Shown: positions 14,528 to 23,618, counted from the stretch's first letter. The stretch: 33,534 bases of DNA from Elusimicrobiota bacterium (GCA_016209035.1 JACQWX010000065.1:1-33534); one strand, 5' to 3'. Made by a program: numbers and translations. Notes: generated by a model from the letters alone, not told the origin.

Positions 14528-16275
14528 GCCTTGACCCCGCGGCGGAGCTTTTCGGCATGGACCCAGAGGATCCGCACGTCGGCGGGCGTGACCCCGGGGA
14601 TGCGCGATGCCTGGGCGAGCGTGGCGGGCCTGACCTTGCCGAGCCTCAGCCTGGATTCCGTCAGGAGCGACGGGATGGAGGCCCAATCCAGCCCGGGAGG
14701 CAGCGGGATGTCCTCCCAGCGCCGCAGCTTCTCGGCGGCGCGCAGCTCCCGGGCGATGTAGCCCGCGTAGTCGGACTGGATGCGGCGCTCCCTTTCGGCC
14801 GCCGCGCGGCTCCAGGGGAAGAGCTCTTCGTCGCGCCAGGACGGGCCTGAACCTTCGACCAGCCTCCGGTAGCGGTCGAAGCGCTCGTGGTGGAAGGCCG
14901 AGACCAGGCCGAGGCTCCGGCCCAGGTCCAGGAGCCGCAGGTCCGCGTTGTCGGCGCGCAGCATAAGGCGGAACTCGGCGCGCGCCGTGAACATCCGGTA
15001 GGGCTCGTCGACCCCCTTGGTGACCAGGTCGTCGATGAGGACGCCGATGTAGGCCTGGTCCCGGCGCAGGACCATGGGCTCCTCCCCGCGGACCCGGAGG
15101 GCCGCGTTCACCCCGGCGACGAAGCCCAGGGCAGCTGCTTCCTCGTAGCCCGTGGTGCCGTTGATCTGGCCGGCCAGGTAGAGCCCGTCCACCCCCTTCG
15201 CCTCCAAGGAGGGCTGGAGTTGGGTGGGAGGGCAGTAGTCGTACTCGACGGCGTAGCCGGGGCGCGCGATGCGGGCGCGCTCGAGCCCTTTGATGGACCG
15301 CACCATCTCGAGCTGGACGTCCTCGGGCATGCTCGTGAAGAGCCCGTTGGCGTAGATCTCGAGGGTCCGGTATCCCTCGGGCTCGAGGAATATCTGATGA
15401 CGGGGCTTCTCCGGGAACTTCATCACCTTGTCCTCGATCGAGGGGCAGTACCGGGGGCCGACCGATCTGATCCGGCCGGAGTAGAGGGGCGAGCGGTCGA
15501 GGTTGTCACGGATGATCCGATGGGTCAGGCAGTTGGTGTAGGTGATGAAGCAGGGCAGGAGCCGGTTGGGGAGGCTTTCGTTGAAGTGGGAGAGGGCCGG
15601 GGCCGGGTCGTCCGAAGGCTGGATCTCCAGGCCCGAGAAGTCGATCGAGCGGCCGTCGAGCCGCATGGGCGTCCCCGTCTTCATCCTGCCGACCTCGATG
15701 CCCAGGTCGCTCAGGCTTGCCGTCAGCGAGCATGAGGCCGCGTCTCCCGCCCGGCCGCCGGGGAAGGACTCGAGTCCGATGTGGATGAGGCCGTTCAGGA
15801 AGGTCCCCGCGCACACCACCACGCACCGGCCTCGGTAGCGCGTGCCGCGGCGCGATTCCACCCCGGCCAGGCGGCTCCCTTCCACCCAGAGACGCGCGGC
15901 CTCGTCTTGTCTGAGCTCCAGCCCCTCCTGGCGCTCGAGCGCGTCCTTCAAGCCGAGCTGATAGAGCTTCTTGTCGCACTGCACGCGGGGCGAGCGCACC
16001 GCGGGACCCCGGCTCTCGTTGAGCGTCTTGAAATGGAGCCCGGAGCGGTCCGTGTTCCTGGCCATCTCCCCGCCCAGGGCGTCGATCTCCCGGACGAGCT
16101 GCCCCTTGGCGATCCCGCCGATGGACGGGTTGCACGACATCTGGCCGACCGAGTCGAGGTTCATCGCGAGGTTGAGCACGCGGCGCCCCATGCGGGAGGC
16201 CGCGAGCGCCGCCTCGGCGCCGGCGTGGCCGGCCCCCACCACGATGACGTCGTAAGTCTCGGGATGGACGATCAT
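14524..16275 (-). CDS. mnmG: tRNA uridine-34 carboxymethylaminomethyl synthase subunit MnmG
   Basis: FAD-dependent partner of MnmE (GidA) that modifies the wobble uridine of several tRNAs. Visible are the dinucleotide fold [12 protein letters not shown] (from about residue 12), [58 protein letters not shown] and [13 protein letters not shown]. At 583 aa it is somewhat shorter than the common 620-630. ATG 16275 overlaps the stop of the upstream membrane gene as ATGA; the longer open frame upstream is not homologous. MnmE is encoded in the same run about 2.6 kb upstream, so both subunits are probably co-expressed. Confidence 0.96.
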   Translation of the reverse strand: MIVHPETYDVIVVGAGHAGAEAALAASRMGRRVLNLAMNLDSVGQMSCNPSIGGIAKGQLVREIDALGGEMARNTDRSGLHFKTLNESRGPAVRSPRVQCDKKLYQLGLKDALERQEGLELRQDEAARLWVEGSRLAGVESRRGTRYRGRCVVVCAGTFLNGLIHIGLESFPGGRAGDAASCSLTASLSDLGIEVGRMKTGTPMRLDGRSIDFSGLEIQPSDDPAPALSHFNESLPNRLLPCFITYTNCLTHRIIRDNLDRSPLYSGRIRSVGPRYCPSIEDKVMKFPEKPRHQIFLEPEGYRTLEIYANGLFTSMPEDVQLEMVRSIKGLERARIARPGYAVEYDYCPPTQLQPSLEAKGVDGLYLAGQINGTTGYEEAAALGFVAGVNAALRVRGEEPMVLRRDQAYIGVLIDDLVTKGVDEPYRMFTARAEFRLMLRADNADLRLLDLGRSLGLVSAFHHERFDRYRRLVEGSGPSWRDEELFPWSRAAAERERRIQSDYAGYIARELRAAEKLRRWEDIPLPPGLDWASIPSLLTESRLRLGKVRPATLAQASRIPGVTPADVRILWVHAEKLRRGVKA

Positions 16276-17060
16276 CCGAAGAGCATGACCTTGAGGATCT
16301 CGAGGGGCACGAGCCCCGCGGAGTAGAGCGTCAGGCAGAAAGCCGCCTGGAAGGCCACGGAAAGGAGGATCGCCATGAAAGCGCGGGCCAGCCGCAGGCC
16401 CCAGAGCTCCCGCAATCCCGATGCGCCGGCCCCGAGGAGCCACAGCCCCATGACGACCTGGACCGCGATGAAGGCGTTCTCGTGCCGGGCCAAGGCGGTC
16501 GCGGTCAAGAAAGGCAGGAACGCGATGGCGATGGCGTTCAACGCCAGCATGAAGCTCGTGAGCTTGAGCCAATCGGAGGCGCCGGTCCGCCGCAGCAAGG
16601 GGTAGAAGAGGCCGAGCCATACCGCTGCGCCGGCCAGGAAGGCGCCGCGGCCCATGGCGTGTACATGGAGGTAGAGGGCGACAAGGATGAGCGGGGTTGC
16701 CGCCCAGGCCGTGCCTAAGGCCAAGCGTACCGGCAAGGCGCCCGTTTGGAAGAATCTCACCAGCCCCATCAGGAAGACGATCCAGGCGGCCTCCACGGGC
16801 AGGTTCCAGAGGGTCGCTTGCACGACGCTGCCGATCCCGAGGGACTCGGGCGTCGCGGCCTGTCCCGAGGGGAATCCCGGGGGCTTGAGCAGGGTGAAGA
16901 CCGCGAAGGCGGCCAGGAAGGCGGCGTAGATCCACAAGGAAGCGGCCAGGCTCGCCCCCTTGAGGCAATCCTGGGAGGCGGCCCTGGGCGAGACCAGGAT
17001 CTTCCAGCCCAGCTTCCCCGGGGAGAGCCTGATCTCAAGCTGCTTGCGTGTCTTGGTCAT
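16272..17060 (-). CDS. Unknown integral membrane protein, possibly Yip1-like
   Basis: 262 aa with a charged N-terminus ([15 protein letters not shown]), then [11 protein letters not shown] and about six hydrophobic segments. The 'ILVSPRAA' lead-in followed by several helices is reminiscent of bacterial Yip1-domain proteins, but this is only a resemblance. ATG 17060 was chosen because the frame upstream lies in the MFS gene, with which it overlaps by 26 nt. It also overlaps mnmG by four bases, so it is embedded in the tRNA-modification operon. Function unknown. Confidence 0.65.
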   Translation of the reverse strand: MTKTRKQLEIRLSPGKLGWKILVSPRAASQDCLKGASLAASLWIYAAFLAAFAVFTLLKPPGFPSGQAATPESLGIGSVVQATLWNLPVEAAWIVFLMGLVRFFQTGALPVRLALGTAWAATPLILVALYLHVHAMGRGAFLAGAAVWLGLFYPLLRRTGASDWLKLTSFMLALNAIAIAFLPFLTATALARHENAFIAVQVVMGLWLLGAGASGLRELWGLRLARAFMAILLSVAFQAAFCLTLYSAGLVPLEILKVMLFG

Positions 17061-18315
17061 AGTGCTTCGCGCCCCAGAAACAGAGCCCCGCGGCCGGCGC
17101 CAGCAGGAGAAGCGCGAGCCCGAGGGCGCACCGGAGTCCCCACGCGTCGGACGCGGCGCCGATGAGCGAGGGCGACACCGCGTCGCCGAAAGAATGCAAG
17201 ACGAAGACATTGGCCGCGAACGCCAGCGGCCTGGCCTCCGGCCCCACGACCGATGCCACGACCGCGTTCAACGGCCCCATATAAAGGAAGACGAGCATCT
17301 GCGCGGCGAACAGGAGCGCTGTCGCGGCCCGCAGGTCAGGGGCCGCCAGGGCCCCCATGCCCAGCGGCAGGGCAGCCAGCATGCCCCAGCCGGACAGCAG
17401 GAAGAGCGGCTTGCCGGAGCGCTTGGCGAGCCTCTCGGAAAGGACCCCCCCCAAGACGATGCCCAAGAGCCCCGCAGCGGCCGTGACCCCCCCGAACAGG
17501 TAGCCTGCCTTGGCCACCTCGAACCCGCGGTAGCGGACGAAAAAGGTCGGCATCCACACCGCGAAACCGCCGAGCGCGAAGGTCGTCAACGCCATGGCGA
17601 AGGTGCACGCCGTGAAGCTCCTGATGCGGCTGAGCGCCCAGTAGGCCGCCCAGGGGCGCAGGCCTGCGTCCCGCTTCCCGTCCCTAGGGGAACATCCGGG
17701 GGGCGAATCGGGCAGGAACCTTGCCGCGGCGGCAAAGAGGAGCCCAGGCAGGCCGATGACGACGAGGGCGGCCCGCCAGCCCCAGAGCGCCCCGAGCCTG
17801 CCCGAGAGCACGTAGCCGAGAGCGCTGCCGAGGGGCACGGCCGCGCTGTAAAGGGCGAGCGCGAGCGCCTTACGCTCGCCGGGGTGGTGCTCGGCTACGA
17901 AGGAAGGCGCAGCCGAGCCGAAGCCCGCCTGCGCGGCTCCGGTCGCGGCGCGGGCCGCGAGCAGGCTTCCGAGGCCTGGGCAGAGCCCTGTCCCGGTCAC
18001 CGCCAGGCTCCAGATGGCGGACGGCCACGCGATCCAGCCCTGCCTGGCGCCGAGGGAAGCGAGCCAGCCGAAGGGCAGGGCCGCCGCGATGTAGGCCAGC
18101 ATGAACGCCGACGCGAGCATCCCCGATTGGAAGTCGGTTAAGGCCATGTCTTTCTGGATGAATGGAAGGAGGGCGTAGGGGGCCTGGCGGTGAACGTACT
18201 TGACGCCGTTGAGGGCGACCATCGCGGCCAGGACCATCCACGCTGCGGAGGCGCCGGACTCGGCCCAGGTGCCAGGCTTCGAGTCAAGGGCTGATTCTGA
18301 GGCCAAGCCTGGCAC
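17035..18315 (-). CDS. MFS transporter with element-encoded N-terminus
   Basis: Twelve-helix major facilitator. After the first helix comes YVHRQAPYALLPFIQKDMAL, then FGWLASLGARQGWI in loop 2-3, a pattern close to Spinster-like and anion/organic acid carriers; the substrate cannot be told. As drawn, GTG 18315 directly abuts the TAG of the upstream gene, with AAGG nearby, and the first 17-18 residues are encoded by the 51-bp palindromic element at 18267-18317. An internal ATG at 18237 is the alternative and would start inside helix 1. The gene overlaps the downstream membrane gene by 26 nt. It interrupts the usual mnmE-mnmG neighbourhood. Confidence 0.85.
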   Translation of the reverse strand: MPGLASESALDSKPGTWAESGASAAWMVLAAMVALNGVKYVHRQAPYALLPFIQKDMALTDFQSGMLASAFMLAYIAAALPFGWLASLGARQGWIAWPSAIWSLAVTGTGLCPGLGSLLAARAATGAAQAGFGSAAPSFVAEHHPGERKALALALYSAAVPLGSALGYVLSGRLGALWGWRAALVVIGLPGLLFAAAARFLPDSPPGCSPRDGKRDAGLRPWAAYWALSRIRSFTACTFAMALTTFALGGFAVWMPTFFVRYRGFEVAKAGYLFGGVTAAAGLLGIVLGGVLSERLAKRSGKPLFLLSGWGMLAALPLGMGALAAPDLRAATALLFAAQMLVFLYMGPLNAVVASVVGPEARPLAFAANVFVLHSFGDAVSPSLIGAASDAWGLRCALGLALLLLAPAAGLCFWGAKHYDQDTQAA

Positions 18316-18317
18316 CT
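18267..18317. repeat. 51-bp palindromic element, copy 2
   Basis: Perfect 13-bp arms, AGGTGCCAGGCTT (18267-18279) and AAGCCTGGCACCT (18305-18317), around a 25-nt centre starting CGAG and ending GGCC. The right edge continues as CTAG: on the minus strand this makes the TAG stop of the elongation-factor-like gene and, immediately after it, the GTG used as start of the MFS gene. Confidence 0.93.
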
Positions 18318-18858
18318 AGACCTTGAACACCGCGTCCCCGGCCCGCACCTTGTCCGCCACCCTGATGCCGACCCCTTCGCCGGCGGAAGCGGTCTGGACG
18401 CTCTCGTGCTTCACCTGCAGGGAGTCTATCCTCTGCGTCAGGTCGGTGGTGTGGCCCTTGATCCGGATCATGTCGCCGACCGCCGCGGGCGCCTCCAGGA
18501 CCACGGTGGCGACGCCTAGATGGGAGTAGTAGTTCATGACCTTGCCCAGGAACACGGCTCCCACGATCTGCTGTTCCGGGGTGATGCGGGAAACGGGCGA
18601 GACGCCGGGCGCGGGCGTCCTCCGCTCGCCCGGTGCCGCAGGGCGTTCGGGAAGCCCGGAGGCGCCGGGAGCCGGGGCCTTCCTCGGCCGGGCTTGGCGC
18701 CCAGGCCGCGTCTTGGCCGCCCGAGTCTTGCCCGAGGCTCTCTTCGACGGCCGGCGCGCGGTCGAGGCCGGAGGCCGAGCGTGCCGGCCGTCCTTCGGGG
18801 AAGGCGTTGGCGGCCGGCGCTTGGGCGCAGGGCCGCGGGATTTTCGTTTCAAGGTCAT
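18316..18858 (-). CDS. EF-Tu domain II-like beta-barrel protein with basic tail
   Basis: 180 aa. The first about 90 residues are Lys/Arg/Pro/Ala-rich, with no fold signals and a histone-H1-like composition. The rest (from RITPEQQIVGAVF) is a small beta-rich domain with GDMIRIKGHTTDLTQRIDSLQ and GEGVGIRVADKVRAGDAVFKV. That resembles the domain II barrel of translation factors, as seen in stand-alone 'translation elongation factor-like' proteins. Possible RNA or ribosome binding is inference. ATG 18858 has GGGAG seven bases upstream and follows mnmE by 19 nt. Its stop is formed at the edge of palindromic element copy 2. Confidence 0.7.
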   Translation of the reverse strand: MTLKRKSRGPAPKRRPPTPSPKDGRHARPPASTARRPSKRASGKTRAAKTRPGRQARPRKAPAPGASGLPERPAAPGERRTPAPGVSPVSRITPEQQIVGAVFLGKVMNYYSHLGVATVVLEAPAAVGDMIRIKGHTTDLTQRIDSLQVKHESVQTASAGEGVGIRVADKVRAGDAVFKV

Positions 18859-18877
18859 GACATCACTCCCGGTCGAA

Positions 18878-20233
18878 TCATTTTCCGACGCAGAATCTCG
18901 AGAAGATCCCGCTGAGGACCTCCTCTTCGACGGCCTTCCCCGTGATCCCGTCCAGGGCCCGGAGCGCGGCTCGAAGGCCGCTCGCCGCGAGTTCCTCCCA
19001 GGCCCCGGGACGTTCCTCGGTCGCGCGGGCGGCTGAGGCGAGCTCCGAGGCCGCGGCCTGGAGCGCCGCGTGATGGCGCGCCGAGGTGACAGTCGCCCCG
19101 GCGTCCTGCGCGGGTTCTCCCGCGAGGCTTCCCGCCGCCCGGAGCACGAGCGCGTCGATCCCGGTGCGTTCCTTCGCGGAGACGTCGAGGTCGCATCTGG
19201 GCAGGCCTCGGGCGCGGGGGAGGTCGGCCTTGTTGAGCACTCTGATCACCGGCCGGCCATTGGAACGGGCCTTGTCCAGGACCAGCCTTGAGGCGGCCTT
19301 GTCCTCTTCGTCCTGCGGGCGAGAACCGTCCAGGACGAGCAGGGCAAGGTCGCAGCGCTCCAGCGCCCGGTTGGCGCGACCCTGCCCCTGGGCTTCGGCC
19401 AAGCCTTCGGGCCGGTCCGTGAGGCCGGCGGTGTCGATGAGGACCGCGGGGATGCCTCCCAGGTCGCAGGCCTCCTCGAGGGTGTCGCGCGTGGTGCCCG
19501 GCGTCGGGCAGACGATGGCGCGTTCCGTGCCGAGGAGGGCGTTGAGGAGGCTCGACTTCCCGGCGTTGGGCGGCCCCGCGATGCACACCCGCGCCCCCTC
19601 GGTCAGGAGCCTCCCGCTCCCGAAGGTGCGGGCCAGCTCGAGGACGCGGCCGCGGGCCGAGAGCATCGCGGCGCAGGCCTTGCCCGCCTCCACCCTGGGG
19701 ACGTCCTCCTCCGGATGGTCCAGCGTCGCCTCGACGCGTACGAGGAGGTCCATGATGGGCGCCTCCGCGGCCTCGACCGCCCGGGAGAGCCCCCCCTCCA
19801 GCTGCTCCAGAGCGGCCCGGTGGGCTAGACCGGTGCCGGCGCGGATCAGGTCGCAGACCGCCTCGGCCTGCGCAAGGTCGAGCCGCCCGTTGAGGAACGC
19901 CCGCTGGGTGAACTCCCCCGGCAGGGCCGCCCTGGCGCCGGAGTCAAGCGCCGCCTCGAGGAGCCTGCCCAGCACGTAGGGCGAACCGTGGCCGGTGATC
20001 TCCACGAGGTCCTCGCCCGTGGGGCTGCGGGGCGCCGGGTAATAGACGGCGATCACCTGGTCGAGGACGGCGCCCTTGAACGACGCGCGGCCCAACGTCG
20101 CTAACCTTGGCGCGAGGCCCGACCCCGCGGTCTGGAGGAAGCGGCCCGCCACCTCAAGGGCGGCGGGGCCGCTCAAGCGGAGCACCCCCAGCGCGCTCGC
20201 GCCGGGCGGGGTCGCGATGGCCGCGATGGTCAT
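18878..20233 (-). CDS. mnmE: tRNA uridine-34 modification GTPase MnmE
   Basis: Dimeric GTPase (TrmE) that works with MnmG on wobble uridines. 451 aa. The N-terminal formyl-THF-binding domain starts TIAAIATPPG and includes GEFTQRAFLNGRLDLAQAEAV. The G domain has GPPNAGKSS (220-228), TTR (247-249), DTAG (267-270), NKAD (334-337) and SAK (352-354). The protein ends with the catalytic FCVGK (447-451). ATG 20233 overlaps the jag stop as ATGA; the nine extra upstream codons are not conserved. All key motifs are intact, so the enzyme should be active. Confidence 0.97.
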   Translation of the reverse strand: MTIAAIATPPGASALGVLRLSGPAALEVAGRFLQTAGSGLAPRLATLGRASFKGAVLDQVIAVYYPAPRSPTGEDLVEITGHGSPYVLGRLLEAALDSGARAALPGEFTQRAFLNGRLDLAQAEAVCDLIRAGTGLAHRAALEQLEGGLSRAVEAAEAPIMDLLVRVEATLDHPEEDVPRVEAGKACAAMLSARGRVLELARTFGSGRLLTEGARVCIAGPPNAGKSSLLNALLGTERAIVCPTPGTTRDTLEEACDLGGIPAVLIDTAGLTDRPEGLAEAQGQGRANRALERCDLALLVLDGSRPQDEEDKAASRLVLDKARSNGRPVIRVLNKADLPRARGLPRCDLDVSAKERTGIDALVLRAAGSLAGEPAQDAGATVTSARHHAALQAAASELASAARATEERPGAWEELAASGLRAALRALDGITGKAVEEEVLSGIFSRFCVGK

Positions 20234-21201
20234 CTCGGCCTGATGACCACCTTCCGCCACGGTCCTTCGCCTTCCGACGCGGTCGTCACGTCCGGGTCAT
20301 TGGCCAGGCTGCGATGCACCAAGCGGCGCATCGCAGGGTCCATGGGGGCGAGCCGGAAGGGCTTCTTGGTCTGCTTGACGTTCTCGACCCCCCTGCGGGC
20401 TTCCCGGAGCACCGCGGCCTCGCGCTTCTCCAGGAAGTTCATGGCGTCCACCCAGACTGCCACGGGTCTCTTCATGTCGCGGGTCGTGATCACCGTCACC
20501 AGGAACTGCAGGGATTCCAAGGTCCTGCCGTCATTGCCGACGAGGATCTCGACGCTGGGCCCGTCGACGACGGCCATGACGCGCTCCTGGTCCGCGTCCC
20601 AGCGGGTGGTGACCCGAGGGGGCTCGAAGCCCATGAGGGACAAGACCCTCTTGAGGATCTCGGCCGCGCGAGCGCATGCCGTCTCCGCCTCGGCCGCGGT
20701 GAGCGGCGTCTCCGGAGATTCCCGCGGAGCCGGGCCCGGCCCGTGGGCCTCGGGCCCACGGGCCTTCGGCGCCTGCGCCCCCTGCGCCCCTGGCGCAGGC
20801 GCAGGGATCGGGGACTGCCTGGGCCGGTCATGGGTCCCGTGCCTGCGCCCCTGGTCGTGAGGTCGCGGGGGGCGATGCCCCCGGTCGCGCTCCTGCCCGC
20901 CAACGCCATCCCCAAGGGCGGGCGGGACGCTCGGGCTCCGCCCTCGACCGCGCCCTTCCTGCGGGGGCTTGCGATGCCCCTCGGGGTGATGGGACTGCGT
21001 GCCGGGGGATTCCGGTGTTTGAGTCCCCCATCGTTTCTCGATGACCCTGACCTTGGCGGGCTTCCTGCCGAATCCGAGGATGCCGGACGAGCCCTCCTGG
21101 ATGATCTGGACCTCGACCTGGTCGCGCCTCAAGCCCAGCGCCTTGAGCGCGCTCTCGACGGCTTCCGCTACCGTGTTGCCTTCGCATTCTATCTGTTCCA
21201 T
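20230..21201 (-). CDS. khpB: RNA-binding protein Jag/KhpB (SpoIIIJ-associated)
   Basis: Three recognised parts: the Jag-N domain (1-55, with SGILGFGRKPAKVRV), a KH domain (about 175-245, GNDGRTLESLQFLV) and an R3H domain (about 255-323, MRRLVHRSL). Proteins of this family bind RNA and affect cell division and wall synthesis in Gram-positives. The gene conventionally follows yidC, as here (42 nt). Odd is the linker (about 58-165), which is rich in Pro, Gly, His and Arg. It is built on three palindromic DNA segments: 20738-20764, 20769-20802, and 20893-20955, the last shared with glyS. ATG 21201 is the only good start. Confidence 0.93.
   Translation of the reverse strand: MEQIECEGNTVAEAVESALKALGLRRDQVEVQIIQEGSSGILGFGRKPAKVRVIEKRWGTQTPESPGTQSHHPEGHRKPPQEGRGRGRSPSVPPALGDGVGGQERDRGHRPPRPHDQGRRHGTHDRPRQSPIPAPAPGAQGAQAPKARGPEAHGPGPAPRESPETPLTAAEAETACARAAEILKRVLSLMGFEPPRVTTRWDADQERVMAVVDGPSVEILVGNDGRTLESLQFLVTVITTRDMKRPVAVWVDAMNFLEKREAAVLREARRGVENVKQTKKPFRLAPMDPAMRRLVHRSLANDPDVTTASEGEGPWRKVVIRPR
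20738..20802. repeat. khpB: Two adjacent palindromes in the jag linker
   Basis: At 20738-20764 two 12-bp arms (GGCCCGTGGGCC and its complement) flank a 3-nt loop. At 20769-20802 two 11-bp arms (GCGCCTGCGCC and GGCGCAGGCGC) flank a 12-nt loop. Both are perfect and translated as part of the low-complexity linker (residues about 134-155). Confidence 0.85.
20893..20955. repeat. Palindromic coding element shared with glyS, copy in jag
   Basis: A short hairpin (GCCCGCC with GGCGGGC) is followed by a 32-nt block (20924-20955) identical to 26779-26810 in glyS; it begins GGGACGCTCGGGCTCCGC. The part before the block is also alignable with glyS (CTGCC..GCCAAC...CC). Here it is read on the minus strand within the KhpB linker (about residues 83-103); in glyS it is read on the plus strand. 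Confidence 0.92.
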
Positions 21202-21243
21202 GGGATGGTTGACCTCCGAAATCCTAGTGTGGCGTTCGCGGCG

Positions 21244-22815
21244 CTAGCCCTCAGCCTCGAAATGGCCCTTGAGGGCGAGCTGTTCCACGATGGTGATGAC
21301 CGAGTTCGTCAGCCAGTAGAGCACCAGCCCGGACGGGAAGTTGAGGAACATGAAGGTGAAGATGACGGGCATCCAGGTCATCATCTTGGCCTGCATCGGG
21401 TCCGTGGGTGCCGAAGGGCTGAACTTGTTCTGCAGGAACATGAGCCCTCCCATGACGATGGGCAGGACGTAGAAGGGGTCCTTGGCCGACAGGTCCCGGA
21501 CCCAGAAGATCCAGGACGCGCCGTGGAGCTCCCAGGAGTTGCGCAGGGTGTTGTAGAGGGCGATGAAGACGGGCATCTGCACCAGGAGCGGCAGGCAGCC
21601 TCCGAGAGGGTTGGCGCCCGTGCGCTTGTAGAGTTCCAGCATCTCGGCGTTGAGCCTCTGAGGGTCCTTGGCGTATTGCTGCTGGAGCCGCTGCATCTGA
21701 GGCTGGACCTTCTTCATGGCCGCCGCGGACTTGAGCGTCTTGTAGGCCAGCGGGAACAGCACGATCTGGACCACGACGGTCAGCAGGATGATCGCCCATC
21801 CCCAGTTGCCAGTCATCCGGTACAGGGCCGCGAGGAGCCTCATGATGAGCCGGCCGATGGCCGAGAACCACCCGTAGTCGATGGCGCGCTCCAGTCCCTG
21901 CCCGAAGGAAGCCAGCTTCTCGTGGGCCTTGGGCCCCAGGTAGAACGGCGCTTCCCAGGCTTGCTCCTCCCCGGGCTTGAGCTCGACGCTGGCCGCGACG
22001 AGCCAGATCGCGGGCGGGTGGCTCACGTCGATCCGCGTGAATGTCTGCGGCGCGGTCACGGAGGCCAGGAAGTAGCGGTTGTCGACCGCGACCCAGCGGA
22101 AGGCGCTCTCCTGGGAGCCGTCCTTGAAGGCCACGACCCTCCCCCGGGTCCCCTTGCCCTCCGGCGTCAGCCCGATGGCCCGCCACACCTTGGGGTTCTC
22201 CTCCAGCTCGCTGGCCACCGTGCCCAGGCCGGGGCCGATGGACATGGCCCAGGAGCCGCTGGGCTTGGGCTGCATGGCGGGGTTGGAGATGCGGATGACG
22301 ATGCGCGGAAGGCTCCCTTCCCCCTTCCAGACGAAATCCTTGGTCACCTTCAGCCCGTCGGGCCGGACGGCCGACCAGCGCGCCGTGTCCACGGGAGCGG
22401 GCTGCCTGGCGAAGGAGAGCTCCGGCCAGGTGGCGAAGAATCCAGGCGCCGGGTGCTGCACGAGCTCAACGAGGCCCAGAGGCCCCTTGTACTTGCAGCT
22501 CACCACGGAGGCGCCCTGCGGATGGACGAGGATATCCGCGCCTCCGAGGGTGAGCTTGTCGGATTCGCGTTCGAGCGCGGCGCGGTCCGGGGTCTTCTGA
22601 GGAGCATCGGCGCCTTGGGCGGGCTCCGGCCGAGGGGCCTGCCCGCGTTCCTGGGTCTGCCCCGGCGCCGGCGTTCCCGCGCCCGGCGCGGCCGGGCCCG
22701 ACGCTGACGGTCTGCGCGCGGGTGGCTGGGGCTCAAGACGCTTCTCCACCAACCCGTACCACGCAAGATAGACCAGCAGCGAGAGCGTGACGGCGAGGAC
22801 GAGGTTCTTGTTCAT
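21244..22815 (-). CDS. yidC: Membrane protein insertase YidC
   Basis: Inner-membrane insertase of the YidC/Oxa1/Alb3 family, Gram-negative type (523 aa). It has an N-terminal signal-anchor helix ([21 protein letters not shown]), a Pro/Ala-rich linker, a large periplasmic P1 domain (about 90-330) and the conserved C-terminal helices: [55 protein letters not shown], then [17 protein letters not shown] and a last helix near [14 protein letters not shown]. The presence of P1 agrees with a diderm cell. ATG 22815 overlaps the yidD stop as ATGA. Confidence 0.97.
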   Translation of the reverse strand: MNKNLVLAVTLSLLVYLAWYGLVEKRLEPQPPARRPSASGPAAPGAGTPAPGQTQERGQAPRPEPAQGADAPQKTPDRAALERESDKLTLGGADILVHPQGASVVSCKYKGPLGLVELVQHPAPGFFATWPELSFARQPAPVDTARWSAVRPDGLKVTKDFVWKGEGSLPRIVIRISNPAMQPKPSGSWAMSIGPGLGTVASELEENPKVWRAIGLTPEGKGTRGRVVAFKDGSQESAFRWVAVDNRYFLASVTAPQTFTRIDVSHPPAIWLVAASVELKPGEEQAWEAPFYLGPKAHEKLASFGQGLERAIDYGWFSAIGRLIMRLLAALYRMTGNWGWAIILLTVVVQIVLFPLAYKTLKSAAAMKKVQPQMQRLQQQYAKDPQRLNAEMLELYKRTGANPLGGCLPLLVQMPVFIALYNTLRNSWELHGASWIFWVRDLSAKDPFYVLPIVMGGLMFLQNKFSPSAPTDPMQAKMMTWMPVIFTFMFLNFPSGLVLYWLTNSVITIVEQLALKGHFEAEG

Positions 22816-23024
22816 GAGGGCACCGGGTCGGATCCGCCCGGGCTGAAGGGATGACAGCGCAGCAGCCGTCCGCCGGCCAAGAAGGCGCCCCTCGCACAGC
22901 CGTGGGCGGCGACCGCCTGCCGGGCATAGTCGGAGCAGCTCGGATGGAAGCGGCACGCGGGCGGCAAGAGGGGCCGCACCAGGGCGCGATAGAGGTCGAG
23001 GATGGCGAGGGCCGCCGTCTTCAT
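22812..23024 (-). CDS. yidD: Membrane insertion efficiency factor YidD
   Basis: Small (70 aa) peripheral membrane protein thought to help YidC-dependent insertion. The family pattern is clear: [20 protein letters not shown] followed by SDYA and [22 protein letters not shown] 23024 overlaps the rnpA stop as ATGA and the gene ends in an ATGA overlap with yidC, giving the standard rnpA-yidD-yidC order. The longer open frame upstream is rnpA read out of frame. Confidence 0.95.
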   Translation of the reverse strand: MKTAALAILDLYRALVRPLLPPACRFHPSCSDYARQAVAAHGCARGAFLAGGRLLRCHPFSPGGSDPVPS

Positions 23025-23380
23025 GCCAGCAGCCCTTCCTGGGCGGCTAGGCGCAGCAAGTCCTCGACCGCGCCGGCCAGGCCCTTCCAGCGGCAGCCGG
23101 GCCGGATGTAGACGACGAGATCCGTCCCTTGCCTGAGTCTCGGGCGGTTCAGGCGGAAGGCTTCCCGGACGAGCCTTTTCAGCCGGTTGCGTTTGGCGGC
23201 GCATCCCACCTTGGCGCTGATGGCGAGGCCCAAGCGCGGACGCCGGCCGGGGACCGTCCTGCCGTGCCACAGGATCATGTTCCTTCCCGCGGCTTTGCAT
23301 CCCAGCTTGAAGACGCGGTCGAAATCCTTCCGGGACCGGAGGCGCGCTTCTGGGCCAAGGGAGTGGATCCCGAGGCTCAT
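23021..23380 (-). CDS. rnpA: Ribonuclease P protein component RnpA
   Basis: Protein subunit of RNase P, which matures tRNA 5' ends. 119 aa. It contains [14 protein letters not shown], the RNR signature region in [20 protein letters not shown], and the C-terminal DLVVYIRPG. It starts at ATG 23380, three bases after the rpmH stop, as in most bacteria. No rnpB RNA gene was seen in the window. Confidence 0.95.
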   Translation of the reverse strand: MSLGIHSLGPEARLRSRKDFDRVFKLGCKAAGRNMILWHGRTVPGRRPRLGLAISAKVGCAAKRNRLKRLVREAFRLNRPRLRQGTDLVVYIRPGCRWKGLAGAVEDLLRLAAQEGLLA

Positions 23381-23383
23381 GTC

Positions 23384-23518
23384 TTACGGGATCAGCGTGT
23401 GTCTTCCTTTGGCGCGGCGGCGCCTGATGGTGGCGCGGCCTCCCGGGGTGCTCATCCGGGCCAAGAAACCCATCTTTCTCCTGCGTTTCCTCTTGTGCGG
23501 GCGGTAAGTCGGTAGCAT
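23384..23518 (-). CDS. rpmH: 50S ribosomal protein L34
   Basis: 44-codon gene. The product begins [18 protein letters not shown] and continues [20 protein letters not shown], matching the short, basic L34 family; the usual KRTYQPSK lead is changed to [11 protein letters not shown] 23518 has GGGAGG six bases upstream. It heads the rpmH-rnpA-yidD-yidC run typical of the chromosome origin region, but dnaA is not adjacent: the next gene, recO, is divergent. Confidence 0.95.
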   Translation of the reverse strand: MLPTYRPHKRKRRRKMGFLARMSTPGGRATIRRRRAKGRHTLIP

Positions 23519-23578
23519 GGTAAGCCTCCCAATAAATCGGCGCGGCACAAGAAAATAGCATATCTAAGGCCCTGTTTC

Positions 23579-23604
23579 ACGCGGCTTCCTTAACAAAGCC
23601 GCGT
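23579..23604. promoter_or_regulatory. Inverted repeat between rpmH and recO
   Basis: Nine-bp perfect arms, ACGCGGCTT and AAGCCGCGT, around an 8-nt loop that contains the recO -35 hexamer. It lies between divergent genes, so it could be an operator or a hairpin in the rpmH leader. No regulator can be assigned. Confidence 0.55.
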
Positions 23605-23618
23605 CAATAGAATATAAT
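23590..23618 (+). promoter_or_regulatory. Sigma-70 type promoter of recO, nearly leaderless
   Basis: -35 TTAACA (23590-23595), a 17-nt spacer and a perfect -10 TATAAT (23613-23618). The recO ATG follows only ten bases after the -10, so transcription should start within a few bases of the start codon, and no Shine-Dalgarno sequence is visible. Confidence 0.8.

Noticed and set aside
20107..22707. 866-codon plus-strand ORF opposite jag and yidC
   Set aside because: It is antisense to two well-recognised genes, of biased GC-driven composition and without any domain; a shadow of GC-rich codons.
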